This document shows positions 16,305-29,399 of a stretch of 64,000 nucleotides of DNA, piece by piece; positions within the stretch are counted from its first letter, which is position 1; each line of letters starts with the position of its first letter. Below the pieces are notes generated by a model. That model was not told where the DNA came from. It worked only from the letters and a program-made list of their open reading frames with translations, and searched no databases. The DNA comes from Psychrobacillus sp042944905 (GTDB taxonomy: Bacteria; Bacillota; Bacilli; Bacillales_A; Planococcaceae), in NCBI RefSeq assembly GCF_042944905.1, contig NZ_CP168496.1, positions 2,976,001-3,040,000 on the forward strand. Reading direction: 5' to 3'. A program made the translations under genes and the position numbers.

Positions 16305-16420
16305 GCCTAGCGACGTCCTACTCTCACAGGGGGAAACCCCCAACTACCATCGGCGATGAAGAGCTTAACTTCCGTGTTCGGTATGGGAACGGGTGTGACC
16401 TCTTCTCCATCATCACTAGA
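16305..16420 (-). rRNA. 5S ribosomal RNA
   Basis: 116-nt 5S gene with the conserved segment CACCCGTTCCCATACCGAAC and ends TCTAGTGATGATGG...GTCGCTAGGC, which pair with each other. It lies between 23S and the tRNA cluster. Confidence 0.95.
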
Positions 16421-16547
16421 CCTATTAACTTGAAAGACAAGATTAATTATACCATAACTAGAGAATATTTCAATAGTTTTTTTAAAAAAATCTTTTTTAT
16501 ATTCTTTCAAAACTGGATAAAAGACATTGAAATGTATAAATTCTATT

Positions 16548-19474
<2,927 letters not shown>

Positions 19475-19626
19475 TAATTTGGTCCTCCGTGAAAACACGG
19501 ACTTCCTATAGTAGTTAAAAATACTACGCAAAATATAATCACAAAAGTGATTACAAATTGAATTTCTTGAATTTGTTTCTTTCAATGTCGTTTTATCCAG
19601 TTTTCAAAGAACATATGATAAATTTT

Positions 19627-19702
19627 TGGTGGAGCCTAGCGGGATCGAACCGCTGACCTCCTGCGTGCAAGGCAGGCGCTCTCCCAGCTGAGCTAAGGCC
19701 CC
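19627..19702 (-). tRNA. tRNA-Ala (TGC), in the 16S-23S spacer
   Basis: Acceptor GGGGCCT with 3' AGGCTCC, anticodon loop CTTGCAC; CCA encoded. Confidence 0.95.
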
Positions 19703-19717
19703 GAAATTTAAAAGGTA

Positions 19718-19794
<77 letters not shown>

Positions 19795-19888
19795 TCTTAG
19801 AATTTCCATATATGTATGTATATATGAACATTCAAAACTGAACTGCAAAACGTTAAGATACAGATAAAAATCTGTATTCCGATATTAT

Positions 19889-21448
<1,560 letters not shown>

Positions 21449-21616
21449 AGAGAACTTAAAAAGCTCATTTTGTTTTGCTGGCATCATCATTAAATGATGT
21501 CCAAATTGTTTTGCTGTCGGACTAACCGAAGTTAGTCTTTCGAGCTGTATGTCTTAACGTTTTGCATGTTCAGTTTTCAATGTTCATTTTGTTATGTCGT
21601 TTTTTGCGACTTCTCT

Positions 21617-21645
21617 AATTTATCATCTTTCAACCGATGAGTCAA
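21617..21645 (-). promoter_or_regulatory. rRNA operon promoter P2
   Basis: TTGACT, 17 nt, TAAATT on the minus strand, ~170 bp upstream of 16S. Tandem with a second promoter ~90 bp further upstream, as usual for Bacillus rrn operons. Confidence 0.65.
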
Positions 21646-21703
21646 GAAGTTTTGCAAAAAACTTTTTCGTCAATATTTTTTTGTGACGTTTTTGACGACG
21701 CTT

Positions 21704-21736
21704 ATTATAATACAATGAAATCGATAATATTGTCAA
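21704..21736 (-). promoter_or_regulatory. rRNA operon promoter P1
   Basis: A perfect TTGACA -35, then 18 nt to TATTAT (or 21 nt to the overlapping TATAAT). The stretch 21449-21783 holds only this promoter region and the 16S leader. Confidence 0.6.
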
Positions 21737-21783
21737 CAAAAAAAACGAACAAATTAATCGTCCGTTTTTTTCTCTTTAGAAAA

Positions 21784-22647
21784 TTACTTTACTTTATAGT
21801 ATCTATGCATGATTTCATCGCTTTTAGTTGGCTTTTTTTCGATGAATATAAATCCTCTATCTACTAAAAACTCAATAAAAACTTCTAAATCCACGGAGTA
21901 GTTTTTCAGTTCTTCTTGCTCGTGAATCTCTTGAATTGTCCAACATTCTTTCAAAGTAAGCACTTCTAATATATGCTGTGATCCCTCTTTTATTCTAGAA
22001 TGGATTAAAAATTCACTCGCCAAAAATAAGAGTTCTAATCTTTTTTCTAAAGATTCCTCACTAGAAATAAGCTCATCATATAATTTATAAATAGATGGAT
22101 CTAATTGTTTTACTTGTTTCCAAACCATAACTTCAGGATGCATTCCATGTTCGAAAACAGCTAAGCGGGCTAAATGATGCAGAGATTCTACTATAAGAGT
22201 ATATGCATCTAAAAAATTTTGCTGTTCAAAAAACAATTTTGCTTCTAAATATCTTCTACTTAGCTTTGCAAATTCAATTCCCATTCTCACTTTTCTTCCG
22301 TTAATCGGAAATTCATCTAACTCTCTTCTTAAATCTTCTATATACTCATTTCGATCGAAAACAACTCTACCATTAATTAACCAATCTACTAATTTAGGAT
22401 TCGACCCAAGCAATAACCATTTTCTTAACTGTTTCTCTGTTATTACATGCATTGCTGCTTTTTTATCGTTGAACGTATAATGTTTTGTAAAAATAGGTTG
22501 ATCGGCGTCCTTCGTTAAAATAAATAAAATGGAATCAAACGTATCGGTAATTGGACTAACTTCTTCCCGTTTTTCTACATAAATAATACCTAAAGTATTT
22601 GCTTCACTTGCTCTCTCTTGATAGATGGGTCTCAATAATGTTTCCAA
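21784..22647 (-). CDS. ygxA: nucleotidyltransferase-like protein (YgxA family)
   Basis: A 287-aa cytosolic protein matching the family of B. subtilis YgxA, which lies upstream of rrnD there too. The N-terminal part (~1-110, with DTFDSILFILTKDADQP) has the layout of a degenerate nucleotidyltransferase and the middle a helical substrate-binding-like region (AYTLIVESLHHLARLAVFEHG); the C-terminal part is winged-helix-like. The function is unknown. The TTG start at 22647 is preferred because GGAGG sits 7 nt before it; the ATG at 22722 would add 25 residues with no RBS. Confidence 0.88.
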   Translation of the reverse strand: METLLRPIYQERASEANTLGIIYVEKREEVSPITDTFDSILFILTKDADQPIFTKHYTFNDKKAAMHVITEKQLRKWLLLGSNPKLVDWLINGRVVFDRNEYIEDLRRELDEFPINGRKVRMGIEFAKLSRRYLEAKLFFEQQNFLDAYTLIVESLHHLARLAVFEHGMHPEVMVWKQVKQLDPSIYKLYDELISSEESLEKRLELLFLASEFLIHSRIKEGSQHILEVLTLKECWTIQEIHEQEELKNYSVDLEVFIEFLVDRGFIFIEKKPTKSDEIMHRYYKVK

Positions 22648-22779
22648 AATGGCGCCTCCTTTATTTCTTATTATAAGTTTTTCGACAACTATCTTATATA
22701 TCCTTCTATAAGAATAGTTCAATTCATTATTTTAAACTAAAAATATGATATAGTGTATGTAGAAATTAGGAGGATGAAA

Positions 22780-23124
22780 ATGAAACCCTATAAAAACAAA
22801 ATAAATCGAATACGTTCTTTTGCACTTGGTCTTGTATTTTTCGGATTCATCATTATGTACGGTGCAATAATCTTTAAAGAACATCCAGTTCTTGTTGCGA
22901 TCTTCATGATACTCGGAGTAGTCTCTATTATAGCAAGTACTGCTGTCTATGGATGGATTGGTTTACTTTCTACTAAAGCTGTTCAAGTAGTTTGCCCAAA
23001 CTGTGGAAAGCATACAAAGGTTTTAGGTAGAGTAGATATGTGTATGTACTGCAAAGAACCATTAACACTTGATCCAACACTGGAAGGACAGGAATTCGAT
23101 CAATCTTTAAATAGAAAGAGATAA
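22780..23124 (+). CDS. ygzB: UPF0295 family membrane protein (YgzB)
   Basis: A 114-aa protein with two membrane helices (~15-35 and ~40-62) and a cytoplasmic C-terminal zinc-ribbon-like part with two CxxC pairs (CPNCGKHTK and CMYCKEPL). This matches UPF0295/YgzB in length and layout. The ATG at 22780 is chosen: AGGAGG lies 6 nt upstream; the track's longer start has no RBS. Function unknown. The gene sits between ygxA and perR as in B. subtilis and converges on perR. Confidence 0.9.
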   Translation: MKPYKNKINRIRSFALGLVFFGFIIMYGAIIFKEHPVLVAIFMILGVVSIIASTAVYGWIGLLSTKAVQVVCPNCGKHTKVLGRVDMCMYCKEPLTLDPTLEGQEFDQSLNRKR

Positions 23125-23126
23125 TA

Positions 23127-23159
23127 AAAAACCGAGCGTATCAACTACGCTCGGTTTTC
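23127..23159. terminator. bidirectional terminator between ygzB and perR
   Basis: AAAACCGAGCGTA and TACGCTCGGTTTT form a 13-bp stem with a 5-nt loop between two convergent genes. Confidence 0.88.
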
Positions 23160-23603
23160 TTATTGAACTTTTGTTGCTTGTTCTTTACAATCTGGACAAA
23201 CTCCGTATATTTCCATTCTGTGTGAGCTAACATCAAAACCTGTTAAATGAGAAGCTAAATGCTCCACTTCATCTAATCCTGGATAATGAAAATCAACAAT
23301 TTTACCACAAGAATTACAAATCATATGATAATGATCATTCGTAGAGAAATCAAATCTACTAGAAGAGTCTCCGTATGTAAGCTCTTTTACAAGTCCTGCT
23401 TCTCTAAAAACACGCAAGTTATTATAGACAGTTGCAACACTCATACTTGGAAATTTACTTTCAAGTGCTTTATATATATCGTCCGCGGTTGGATGTGACA
23501 TGGATTGGATGATAAATTCCAATATCGCATGGCGCTGAGGTGTAATACGTACACCAGTTGATTTTAATGTATCTAAAGCATCTCTTAAATGTACTTCCGT
23601 CAT
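23160..23603 (-). CDS. perR: peroxide-sensing transcriptional repressor PerR
   Basis: Fur-family metalloregulator that represses peroxide-defence genes and is inactivated by Fe-catalysed oxidation of histidines. All ligands known for B. subtilis PerR fall at the same residue numbers: His37, Asp85, His91, His93 and Asp104 for the Fe/Mn site, and Cys96, Cys99, Cys136 and Cys139 for structural zinc. The N-terminal winged helix includes MSVATVYNNLRVF. 147 aa; RBS AGGGGTG. A sigma-A promoter and a PerR-box-like palindrome lie directly upstream, supporting autoregulation. Another candidate target in this window is the P1B-ATPase at 55984. Confidence 0.97.
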   Translation of the reverse strand: MTEVHLRDALDTLKSTGVRITPQRHAILEFIIQSMSHPTADDIYKALESKFPSMSVATVYNNLRVFREAGLVKELTYGDSSSRFDFSTNDHYHMICNSCGKIVDFHYPGLDEVEHLASHLTGFDVSSHRMEIYGVCPDCKEQATKVQ

Positions 23604-23636
23604 CGCAATGCACCCCTCTTCATATTTACTATTAGT

Positions 23637-23651
23637 TTATAATCGTTATAA
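23637..23651 (-). promoter_or_regulatory. PerR box upstream of perR
   Basis: TTATAATCGTTATAA matches the PerR consensus TTATAATNATTATAA at all but one position and lies just downstream of the -10. Confidence 0.8.
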
Positions 23652-23653
23652 TA

Positions 23654-23683
23654 AGTATAGTGAAGGACAGCATGAGATGTCAA
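23654..23683 (-). promoter_or_regulatory. sigma-A promoter of perR
   Basis: TTGACA, 18 nt, TATACT on the minus strand; the PerR box begins 3 nt downstream of the -10, where bound repressor would block transcription. Confidence 0.75.
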
Positions 23684-23715
23684 ACATTTAAAACACAAGG
23701 AAGCTAGAACCTTTT

Positions 23716-24660
23716 TTAATACCCTTTTTCCAGATCAATTATGTTCTCCATTCGATTGTTTCCCTCTATCCACTTCGCCAAGTTTTTTGTAAATATATCT
23801 AATGCCCTTACGACATATTGTGAAGAATGGCTAGAAACATGAGGAGAGACAATCACATTGTCCATCTTCCAGAAAGGATGTCCTTCTGAAAGTGGTTCGT
23901 TTTCAAAGACATCTAGCACTGCATACGCTATGCACTCATCCTTTAGCGCTCGAAGCAGTTCTTCCTCTTTCACCACGTCGCCTCTACCAAAATTCATAAA
24001 GATAGCTGTTCGCTTCATACAATGAAAATGCTCGTAAGTAAATAAATGTCGAGTTTCTGTTGTGCTAGGTAAAATAGAAAGGACAATATCCGCTGTTGGA
24101 AGCAACTCATCCAATTGAGAAAAAGAAATCATTTCATTCATATAATTTGCTGATTTTCCACTTCGATTACACCCTATTGTATGAACACCAAAAGCTTGCA
24201 GAATTCTCGCTACTTCACCACCAATTGCTCCAGGACCTACTATTAAAGCAGTTGCACCAAAGAGCTCAGATGAATTCACTTTTTTAGACCATTCAGCGTT
24301 TCTTTGATTTTCAGCAATTATCGGAAGTGATTTTTTTATCGATAAAATATGGGCAAGAATCGATTCTGCCATAGGTGTTTTATGAATTCCTCTTACATTC
24401 GTCACAAGTATATTCCGATCAGCTATTTCCTTTAGAGGCATTTTTTCTAATCCAGCGGAAGCGACCATAATCCATTTTAATTGGTGCGCTGATGCAATAT
24501 GACTTGCATGCAAATCCTCGCCATAAGTGACGAATATATCTGTAGATTTCAATGCTTCTTCATCAAATGGTTTTTGAAAGATAAATTCTGCATTCGGAAA
24601 TTCTTCTATTAAATTTGCTTGTTGATTTGGTTTAGGTAAAAAAGAAAACAATATCTTCAT
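23716..24660 (-). CDS. D-2-hydroxyacid dehydrogenase family protein
   Basis: NAD(P)-dependent oxidoreductase of the D-isomer-specific 2-hydroxyacid dehydrogenase family, 314 aa. The Rossmann motif GPGAIG (with TALIVGPGAIGGEVARIL) is near residue 140; the catalytic Arg is in FMNFGRGDVVKEEEL, the Glu in VFENEPLSEGHPFW and the His in VIVSPHVSSHSS. The substrate cannot be told; relatives reduce glyoxylate, hydroxypyruvate or ketoacids. It ends up 3 nt downstream of bcp in the same direction, but B. subtilis lacks it at this place, so it is a lineage-specific insertion between bcp and perR. Confidence 0.92.
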   Translation of the reverse strand: MKILFSFLPKPNQQANLIEEFPNAEFIFQKPFDEEALKSTDIFVTYGEDLHASHIASAHQLKWIMVASAGLEKMPLKEIADRNILVTNVRGIHKTPMAESILAHILSIKKSLPIIAENQRNAEWSKKVNSSELFGATALIVGPGAIGGEVARILQAFGVHTIGCNRSGKSANYMNEMISFSQLDELLPTADIVLSILPSTTETRHLFTYEHFHCMKRTAIFMNFGRGDVVKEEELLRALKDECIAYAVLDVFENEPLSEGHPFWKMDNVIVSPHVSSHSSQYVVRALDIFTKNLAKWIEGNNRMENIIDLEKGY

Positions 24661-24663
24661 TTT

Positions 24664-25146
24664 TCATTCTCCATTGTTTAAAATATCTTTTAATGTTTTA
24701 AGTGCTTCTTCTACATGGCCGTTTACTTTGACTTTGCGCCATTCCTTTGCAATTGTTCCTGTTGGATCAATTAAAAAGGTAGATCGTTCGATTCCCATAT
24801 ATTCTTTACCAAACATCTTTTTCAAACCCCATACACCGTAAGCTTCCGATACTTCATGTGTATCGTCGATTAATAATGAGAAGGGTAACCCGTGCTTTTG
24901 GATAAACTTTGAATGTGCTTTTTCATCATCGGCACTTACACCTAAAATGACAGCATTCAGTTCACTAAAAGCATCATGCGTATCTCTAAAATCACATGCT
25001 TCCGTCGTACAACCTGGAGTCGAATCTTTAGGGTAGAAATAAAGTAAGACATATTTCTTTCCTGCAAAATCATTTAACGAGATTATTTCCCCACTCTCAT
25101 TTTTCAATGAAAATTTAGGTGCAATCATTCCTTCAAGTAGATGCAT
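24664..25146 (-). CDS. bcp: thioredoxin-dependent thiol peroxidase (Bcp/PrxQ)
   Basis: Peroxiredoxin of the PrxQ subfamily, which reduces hydrogen and organic peroxides with thioredoxin as donor. From the ATG at 25146 it has 160 aa; peroxidatic Cys46 and resolving Cys51 stand in YPKDSTPGCTTEACDFRD, the usual Bcp spacing of four residues. The longer reading to 25347 would add 67 residues that overlap the gsaB promoter and is rejected; GGAGG lies 9 nt before the chosen ATG. Counterpart of B. subtilis ygaF, in the same place between gsaB and perR. Confidence 0.95.
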   Translation of the reverse strand: MHLLEGMIAPKFSLKNESGEIISLNDFAGKKYVLLYFYPKDSTPGCTTEACDFRDTHDAFSELNAVILGVSADDEKAHSKFIQKHGLPFSLLIDDTHEVSEAYGVWGLKKMFGKEYMGIERSTFLIDPTGTIAKEWRKVKVNGHVEEALKTLKDILNNGE

Positions 25147-25274
25147 ATAGATATTCCTCCCTCTATTACTGACTCTATCGTATCGAAGTTTACCAATTTG
25201 TTCAATTTTTCTTTCGCATTTTTCATTAAAATTGACTACAATAGATAAAGACAAATTAAGCGGAGGTTTTACAA

Positions 25275-26570
25275 TTGGAACGGATTTTATCTGAACAAAT
25301 ACATGCAGAAGCACTTGAACATATAGTAGGTGGCGTAAATAGCCCATCTAGATCCTATAAAGCTGTGGGTGGAGGAGCTCCAACCGTTATGGATAGAGCG
25401 GAAGGAGCTTATTTTTATGACGTCGATGGCAATAAATATATCGATTATTTAGCTGCATATGGCCCTATCATAACAGGTCATGCACATCCACATATTACAG
25501 AAGCTATCACACAAGCTGCTAAAACAGGATTACTTTATGGGACACCGACAAAGCATGAAGTGACGTTTGCTAAAATGTTAAAAGAGGCTATTCCTTCCAT
25601 GGACAAAGTACGTTTTGTAAATTCAGGCACGGAAGCTGTCATGACGACTATTCGCGTAGCTAGAGCCTATACAGGAAGAACGAAAGTGATGAAGTTTGCA
25701 GGTTGTTATCATGGACATTCGGACTTAGTATTAGTTGCAGCTGGATCAGGTCCCGCTACACTTGGTACTCCCGATTCTGCAGGAGTTCCTAAAGCGATTG
25801 CCGAAGAAGTTATTACAATTCCATTTAATGATCCAAAGGCTTATGAAGTAGCTATGGAAAAATGGGGCGAAGAACTAGCTTGTATTCTAGTTGAACCAAT
25901 TGTAGGTAATTTCGGGATGGTAGAGCCTAATGAAGGATTCCTACCACTTGTTCACAAGATTGCAAAAGAAAAAGGCACTTTAGTTATATATGATGAAGTG
26001 ATTACAGCCTTCCGTTTTCATTATGGTGCTGCGTCAACTATGCTCGAACAAACACCTGATTTAACTGCTCTTGGGAAAATTATTGGTGGAGGTCTTCCAA
26101 TTGGAGCTTACGGTGGTAAAAAAGAAATAATGGAACAAGTTGCACCACTTGGACCTGCTTATCAAGCGGGAACTATGGCCGGAAACCCTGCGTCTATGCA
26201 AGCAGGGATTGCATGTCTAGAAGTATTGCAGCAACCAGGTGTTTATGAAGAACTTGATAGACTTGGTGCAATTTTAGAAGCTGGCATTTTAGATGCTGCT
26301 GAAAAAAATAATATAACGATTACGATCAATCGGATAAAAGGTGCTCTTTCTGTTTATTTTACGGATGTAAAAGTTGTAAATTATGAGCAAGCAGAAGCTA
26401 CTGACGGAGAAATGTTTGGTAAGTTCTTTAATTTAATGCTGGAACAAGGCATAAATCTTGCACCTTCTAAATACGAAGCCTGGTTTATCACAACAGCTCA
26501 TACAGATGAAGACATAAAAGAAACGATTATTGCAGTTGACCGAGCATTTGCTCAATTGCAACAATTATGA
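25275..26570 (+). CDS. gsaB: glutamate-1-semialdehyde 2,1-aminomutase (GsaB/HemL)
   Basis: PLP enzyme that converts glutamate-1-semialdehyde to 5-aminolevulinate, the C5 route to haem. 431 aa with TTG start 8 nt after GGAGG. The PLP lysine is Lys268 in TALGKIIGGGLPIGAYGG; the substrate and cofactor motifs FVNSGTEAVMTTIRVARA, GCYHGHSD and YDEVITAFRF are all present. By position (between ygaF/bcp and ygaE) this is the second-copy type GsaB of Bacillus rather than hemL of the hemAXCDBL operon; a hemL elsewhere is likely but not in the window. Confidence 0.95.
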   Translation: MERILSEQIHAEALEHIVGGVNSPSRSYKAVGGGAPTVMDRAEGAYFYDVDGNKYIDYLAAYGPIITGHAHPHITEAITQAAKTGLLYGTPTKHEVTFAKMLKEAIPSMDKVRFVNSGTEAVMTTIRVARAYTGRTKVMKFAGCYHGHSDLVLVAAGSGPATLGTPDSAGVPKAIAEEVITIPFNDPKAYEVAMEKWGEELACILVEPIVGNFGMVEPNEGFLPLVHKIAKEKGTLVIYDEVITAFRFHYGAASTMLEQTPDLTALGKIIGGGLPIGAYGGKKEIMEQVAPLGPAYQAGTMAGNPASMQAGIACLEVLQQPGVYEELDRLGAILEAGILDAAEKNNITITINRIKGALSVYFTDVKVVNYEQAEATDGEMFGKFFNLMLEQGINLAPSKYEAWFITTAHTDEDIKETIIAVDRAFAQLQQL

Positions 26571-26592
26571 ATGAAATGAAAGGTAGGATTAA

Positions 26593-27675
26593 ATGAAATT
26601 AGGAGCTCGCGTATTTAAAACTGGAGTAGCGATCGTTTTCTCATTATTCATTGCGGACTTGCTCCAGCTACCTAGTCCTGTCTTTGCAGGAATAGCTGCG
26701 ATTTTTGCAATTCAGCCTTCTATTTATAGATCCTATTTGACTGTAATTGAGCAAGTACAATCTAATCTAATTGGAGCAGCAATAGCTGTAATTTTTGCTC
26801 TTGTTTTTGGGAATCATTTTATAGCGGTAGGATTTGCTGCAATTATTGCAATTATGATTATGCTAAAGTTCAAACTTGAAAAAACAATTTCTTTAGCACT
26901 TGTAACTGTAATTGCAATAATGGAAGTGCAAAGCGATGCCTTTATTACATTCGCATTAATAAGATTCTCTACCATTCTTGTAGGTGTTATATCCGCATTT
27001 ATTGTTAATTTAATATTCTTACCTCCCAAGTTTGAAACGAAGCTATTCAATGCGATTCACTATACGCAAGATGAAATTATTCGTTGGATTCGAATTGCTG
27101 TTAGACAGGCTTCCGATCACAGTTCTACTAAACAGTCAATCAACCACCTAAAAGGTCGTCTTAGTAGAATTGATCAAATTTATTTATTTTTTAAAGAAGA
27201 ACGCGGTTATACAAAAAATGCCATTCATACAAAAGGTCGAAAGTTAGTTGTTTACCGCGAACTAATAACTACTTCCTACAAAAGTTTGGATGTCTTAAAA
27301 AGGCTGCATCTCCATGAAAATGAACTTTTAAGACTTCCAGAGCATTTTCGAATGATGATAAAAGAACGCTTAGATGCTCTTTTGACCTACCATGAACAAT
27401 TACATTTGAAATTCATCGGAAAGTTAAAACCAGAACATATGGATTGGAACGGGTCTGAAGCATTTATGCAGAGGCAAGAAGTGATGGATATCTTTGTACA
27501 ACAAATTGCATTGACTCGTATTGAAGAAGAATTTTCAACTTATCATCTACTTCATTTATTATCATCTATTTTAAAATACGAAGAGCAATTAGAACATATC
27601 GACACACTAATTACTTCCTATCAAAACTTTCATCACTCGGAGTTAACTGTTCAAATAGAAGAAACTCCTTACTAA
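26593..27675 (+). CDS. ygaE: UPF0421 family membrane protein, FUSC-like (YgaE)
   Basis: A 360-aa protein with an N-terminal membrane domain of about four to five helices (residues ~8-140) related to the aromatic acid exporter/fusaric acid resistance (ArAE/FUSC) type, then a long cytoplasmic helical domain (~150-350). This is the layout of B. subtilis YgaE (UPF0421). A transport role is inferred from the family and has not been shown for this branch. It starts 22 nt after gsaB (RBS AAAGGTAGG), so the two are probably co-transcribed. Confidence 0.9.
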   Translation: MKLGARVFKTGVAIVFSLFIADLLQLPSPVFAGIAAIFAIQPSIYRSYLTVIEQVQSNLIGAAIAVIFALVFGNHFIAVGFAAIIAIMIMLKFKLEKTISLALVTVIAIMEVQSDAFITFALIRFSTILVGVISAFIVNLIFLPPKFETKLFNAIHYTQDEIIRWIRIAVRQASDHSSTKQSINHLKGRLSRIDQIYLFFKEERGYTKNAIHTKGRKLVVYRELITTSYKSLDVLKRLHLHENELLRLPEHFRMMIKERLDALLTYHEQLHLKFIGKLKPEHMDWNGSEAFMQRQEVMDIFVQQIALTRIEEEFSTYHLLHLLSSILKYEEQLEHIDTLITSYQNFHHSELTVQIEETPY

Positions 27676-27682
27676 GAATAGT

Positions 27683-27983
27683 TTAAGCGTCCTATAAGTA
27701 CATCTGGTCTTTACCGTTTCCGGAGGCTTTGGACTAAACATTGGCTACACTATTACCTTTAGGGCTATGGATCGTGAAGTGACTACGTCACTTCACGATC
27801 CATTTTTTACGGTAATCTTGTTACGGGTGTTTATCCGTTGCCCTCTTGGAATATCTAAAGACATGATGCATAAGGTTTGGTTAATGATAGATTAGAAACT
27901 TTCCTATTCTTTTAAAAGCGGACGAAGATGCAATTTCGTCCACTCAACGCTTCTTTATTAATAGATGGCTATCTATTTTTTTT
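27683..27983 (+). repeat. dispersed intergenic repeat, copy R1
   Basis: About 300 bp closely similar to parts of 42514-43030 and 61276-61735. Shared blocks include GCTTTGGACTAAACATT, the 33-nt palindrome at 27769-27801 (GGATCGTGAAGTGAC/GTCACTTCACGATCC) flanked by ATTACC...CGGTAAT, and GGACGAAGATGCAATTTCGTCC. No coding frame. The rest of the gap to 28129 shows nothing else. Confidence 0.85.
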
Positions 27984-28129
27984 AGTGCCAAGTCTAATGA
28001 GAAAACGCTTTTTAGAATTCAAGAATTGCATAACCAGGTGCATTGTTTAACACTTTATGGCACTTCGAGACTAATTTACCCTTAAGCGAGACCTATTGCA
28101 CTAGACCCCAGACTAATTCAATTTAAAGA

Positions 28130-28858
28130 TCAGTTCTCTGATACTAATCTTACAAATTCAGCATAACTCGGAAAAGAGTCCGATTCAGGAATTTCATTAT
28201 AAGAATAATTTTTAAAAACTGCCACTATATTTAGTTGACCATCTTCAGGTAAATCATCTAATTTGTCGCCTAATGATTTTCTTAAATCTTCATCATTTCT
28301 AATATCAAAGAAGATAACTCCTTTTTCAAATTCCCATAATGTGTGTGGCATGGTCTCTAAATTCTCCTTCACTATAAAGGAATAATCACTTCCTCCTCGA
28401 ATAATGGATCCTTTGACTTCAAATTCACCTTTGAATTTTATAAAATAAGCTGTTGCGTCATTAATTGTTTCCGTTTTTACATCTGAAACGATTAGATTAG
28501 CGATTTGGTTATTGGTTTTTACGTGATCAGGTGAAAAGATACTTAAAGCATCGGCGATGGTACGATTATTCGAAATGGGAAATTCAAATACCTTCTGATA
28601 ACGATTAATTAATTCCTTCTGCCTTTCATTGTCGAATTGTAAGGAAGTTATTTTACTCGTTAATTGATCATTTTTCCTAGATGTCTCCAAAGTAGCTATT
28701 TTCAAATCTAATTCTAATTCCTCTTTAGCTACTGATAATTTTGCATTTTCCTTCTTTAATTGCTCATTTTCTTGTTTTAAATCATTCTCAGACCCATCGT
28801 TAGAACATCCACTCATATTCAATATAGAAAGTATGATAATAACATATAAATATTTCAT
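28130..28858 (-). CDS. hypothetical lipoprotein with coiled coil
   Basis: A 242-aa predicted lipoprotein: signal peptide KYLYVIIILSILNMSGC with lipobox (MSGC) at ~residues 14-17, then a Lys/Glu/Leu heptad coiled coil at ~25-90 (NEQLKKENAKLSVAKEEL), then a soluble domain with YFIKFKGEFEVKGSI and a DIRNDEDLRKSLGDKL segment. The ATG at 28858 is preferred over the GTG two codons upstream because GGGAGG then has 6-nt spacing. Function unknown. It is part of the stretch that separates ygaE from ygaD here but not in B. subtilis. Confidence 0.8.
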   Translation of the reverse strand: MKYLYVIIILSILNMSGCSNDGSENDLKQENEQLKKENAKLSVAKEELELDLKIATLETSRKNDQLTSKITSLQFDNERQKELINRYQKVFEFPISNNRTIADALSIFSPDHVKTNNQIANLIVSDVKTETINDATAYFIKFKGEFEVKGSIIRGGSDYSFIVKENLETMPHTLWEFEKGVIFFDIRNDEDLRKSLGDKLDDLPEDGQLNIVAVFKNYSYNEIPESDSFPSYAEFVRLVSEN

Positions 28859-29073
28859 TGACACCCTCCCAGTTTCAACTAGTCATAATTTTATTAATTA
28901 TTGAAGAACAGGAAACACCTGAACCCTTGAATATTTTTACGAACCTGAGTTTGCGAGACAACCTATGGTATTGAACTAACGAGTTATCCGAATGGATAAT
29001 AGATCCGTATACGTTCCTAACAAGGGATAAGTTTCATTAATCAGCAATAAACAACTTTTCGCATAGATTGTTA

Positions 29074-29247
29074 CTATTTTGACGATTCATCTTCTAATTC
29101 TTTTTCAATTTCTTCATCACTAATTTTAACTATCTCTTTTTCTTTGACATCAAGATGTTTTACAATCAATTTTAGTTGATGTTTAATAGTTGATAGACTA
29201 TAAATTACATACAACACAAATAGTATTACCAATATAATCCACGGCAT
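29074..29247 (-). CDS. 57-aa single-pass membrane protein
   Basis: Short gene with a strong RBS (AAGGAGG, 9 nt before ATG). The protein begins MPWIILVILFVLYVIYSL (one helix) and continues as a charged amphipathic cytoplasmic tail rich in Lys and Glu (KEKEIVKISDEEIEKELEDE). No family recognised. It is upstream of the lipoprotein gene on the same strand, with ~215 bp between them that contains nothing obvious. Confidence 0.7.
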   Translation of the reverse strand: MPWIILVILFVLYVIYSLSTIKHQLKLIVKHLDVKEKEIVKISDEEIEKELEDESSK

Positions 29248-29315
29248 TTAAAGAACCTCCTTATTTTTATTCAAGTATCATAAAACAACAAACTTTACGA
29301 AAGAGCTATTTTATA

Positions 29316-29361
29316 ATAAAAACTACAGACAAACTCGATTTTCATCTAGTTTGTCTGTAGT
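29316..29361 (-). terminator. terminator of the peptide ABC transporter operon
   Basis: ACTACAGACAAACT and AGTTTGTCTGTAGT form a perfect 14-bp stem with a 12-nt loop, followed on the minus strand by a T-rich tail. It lies ~40 nt after the last permease gene. Confidence 0.88.
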
Positions 29362-29399
29362 CTGGAATGTGTCACCTAGTTAGGTTGCCGACACGTTTT

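Noticed and set aside
23716..24660. Phosphoglycerate dehydrogenase (SerA) identity
   Set aside because: At 314 aa there is no ACT or intervening domain, and key SerA blocks are not recognised; only the 2-hydroxyacid dehydrogenase family is supportable.
26814..27050. 78-codon minus-strand ORF in ygaE
   Set aside because: Antisense shadow of a membrane-protein coding region.
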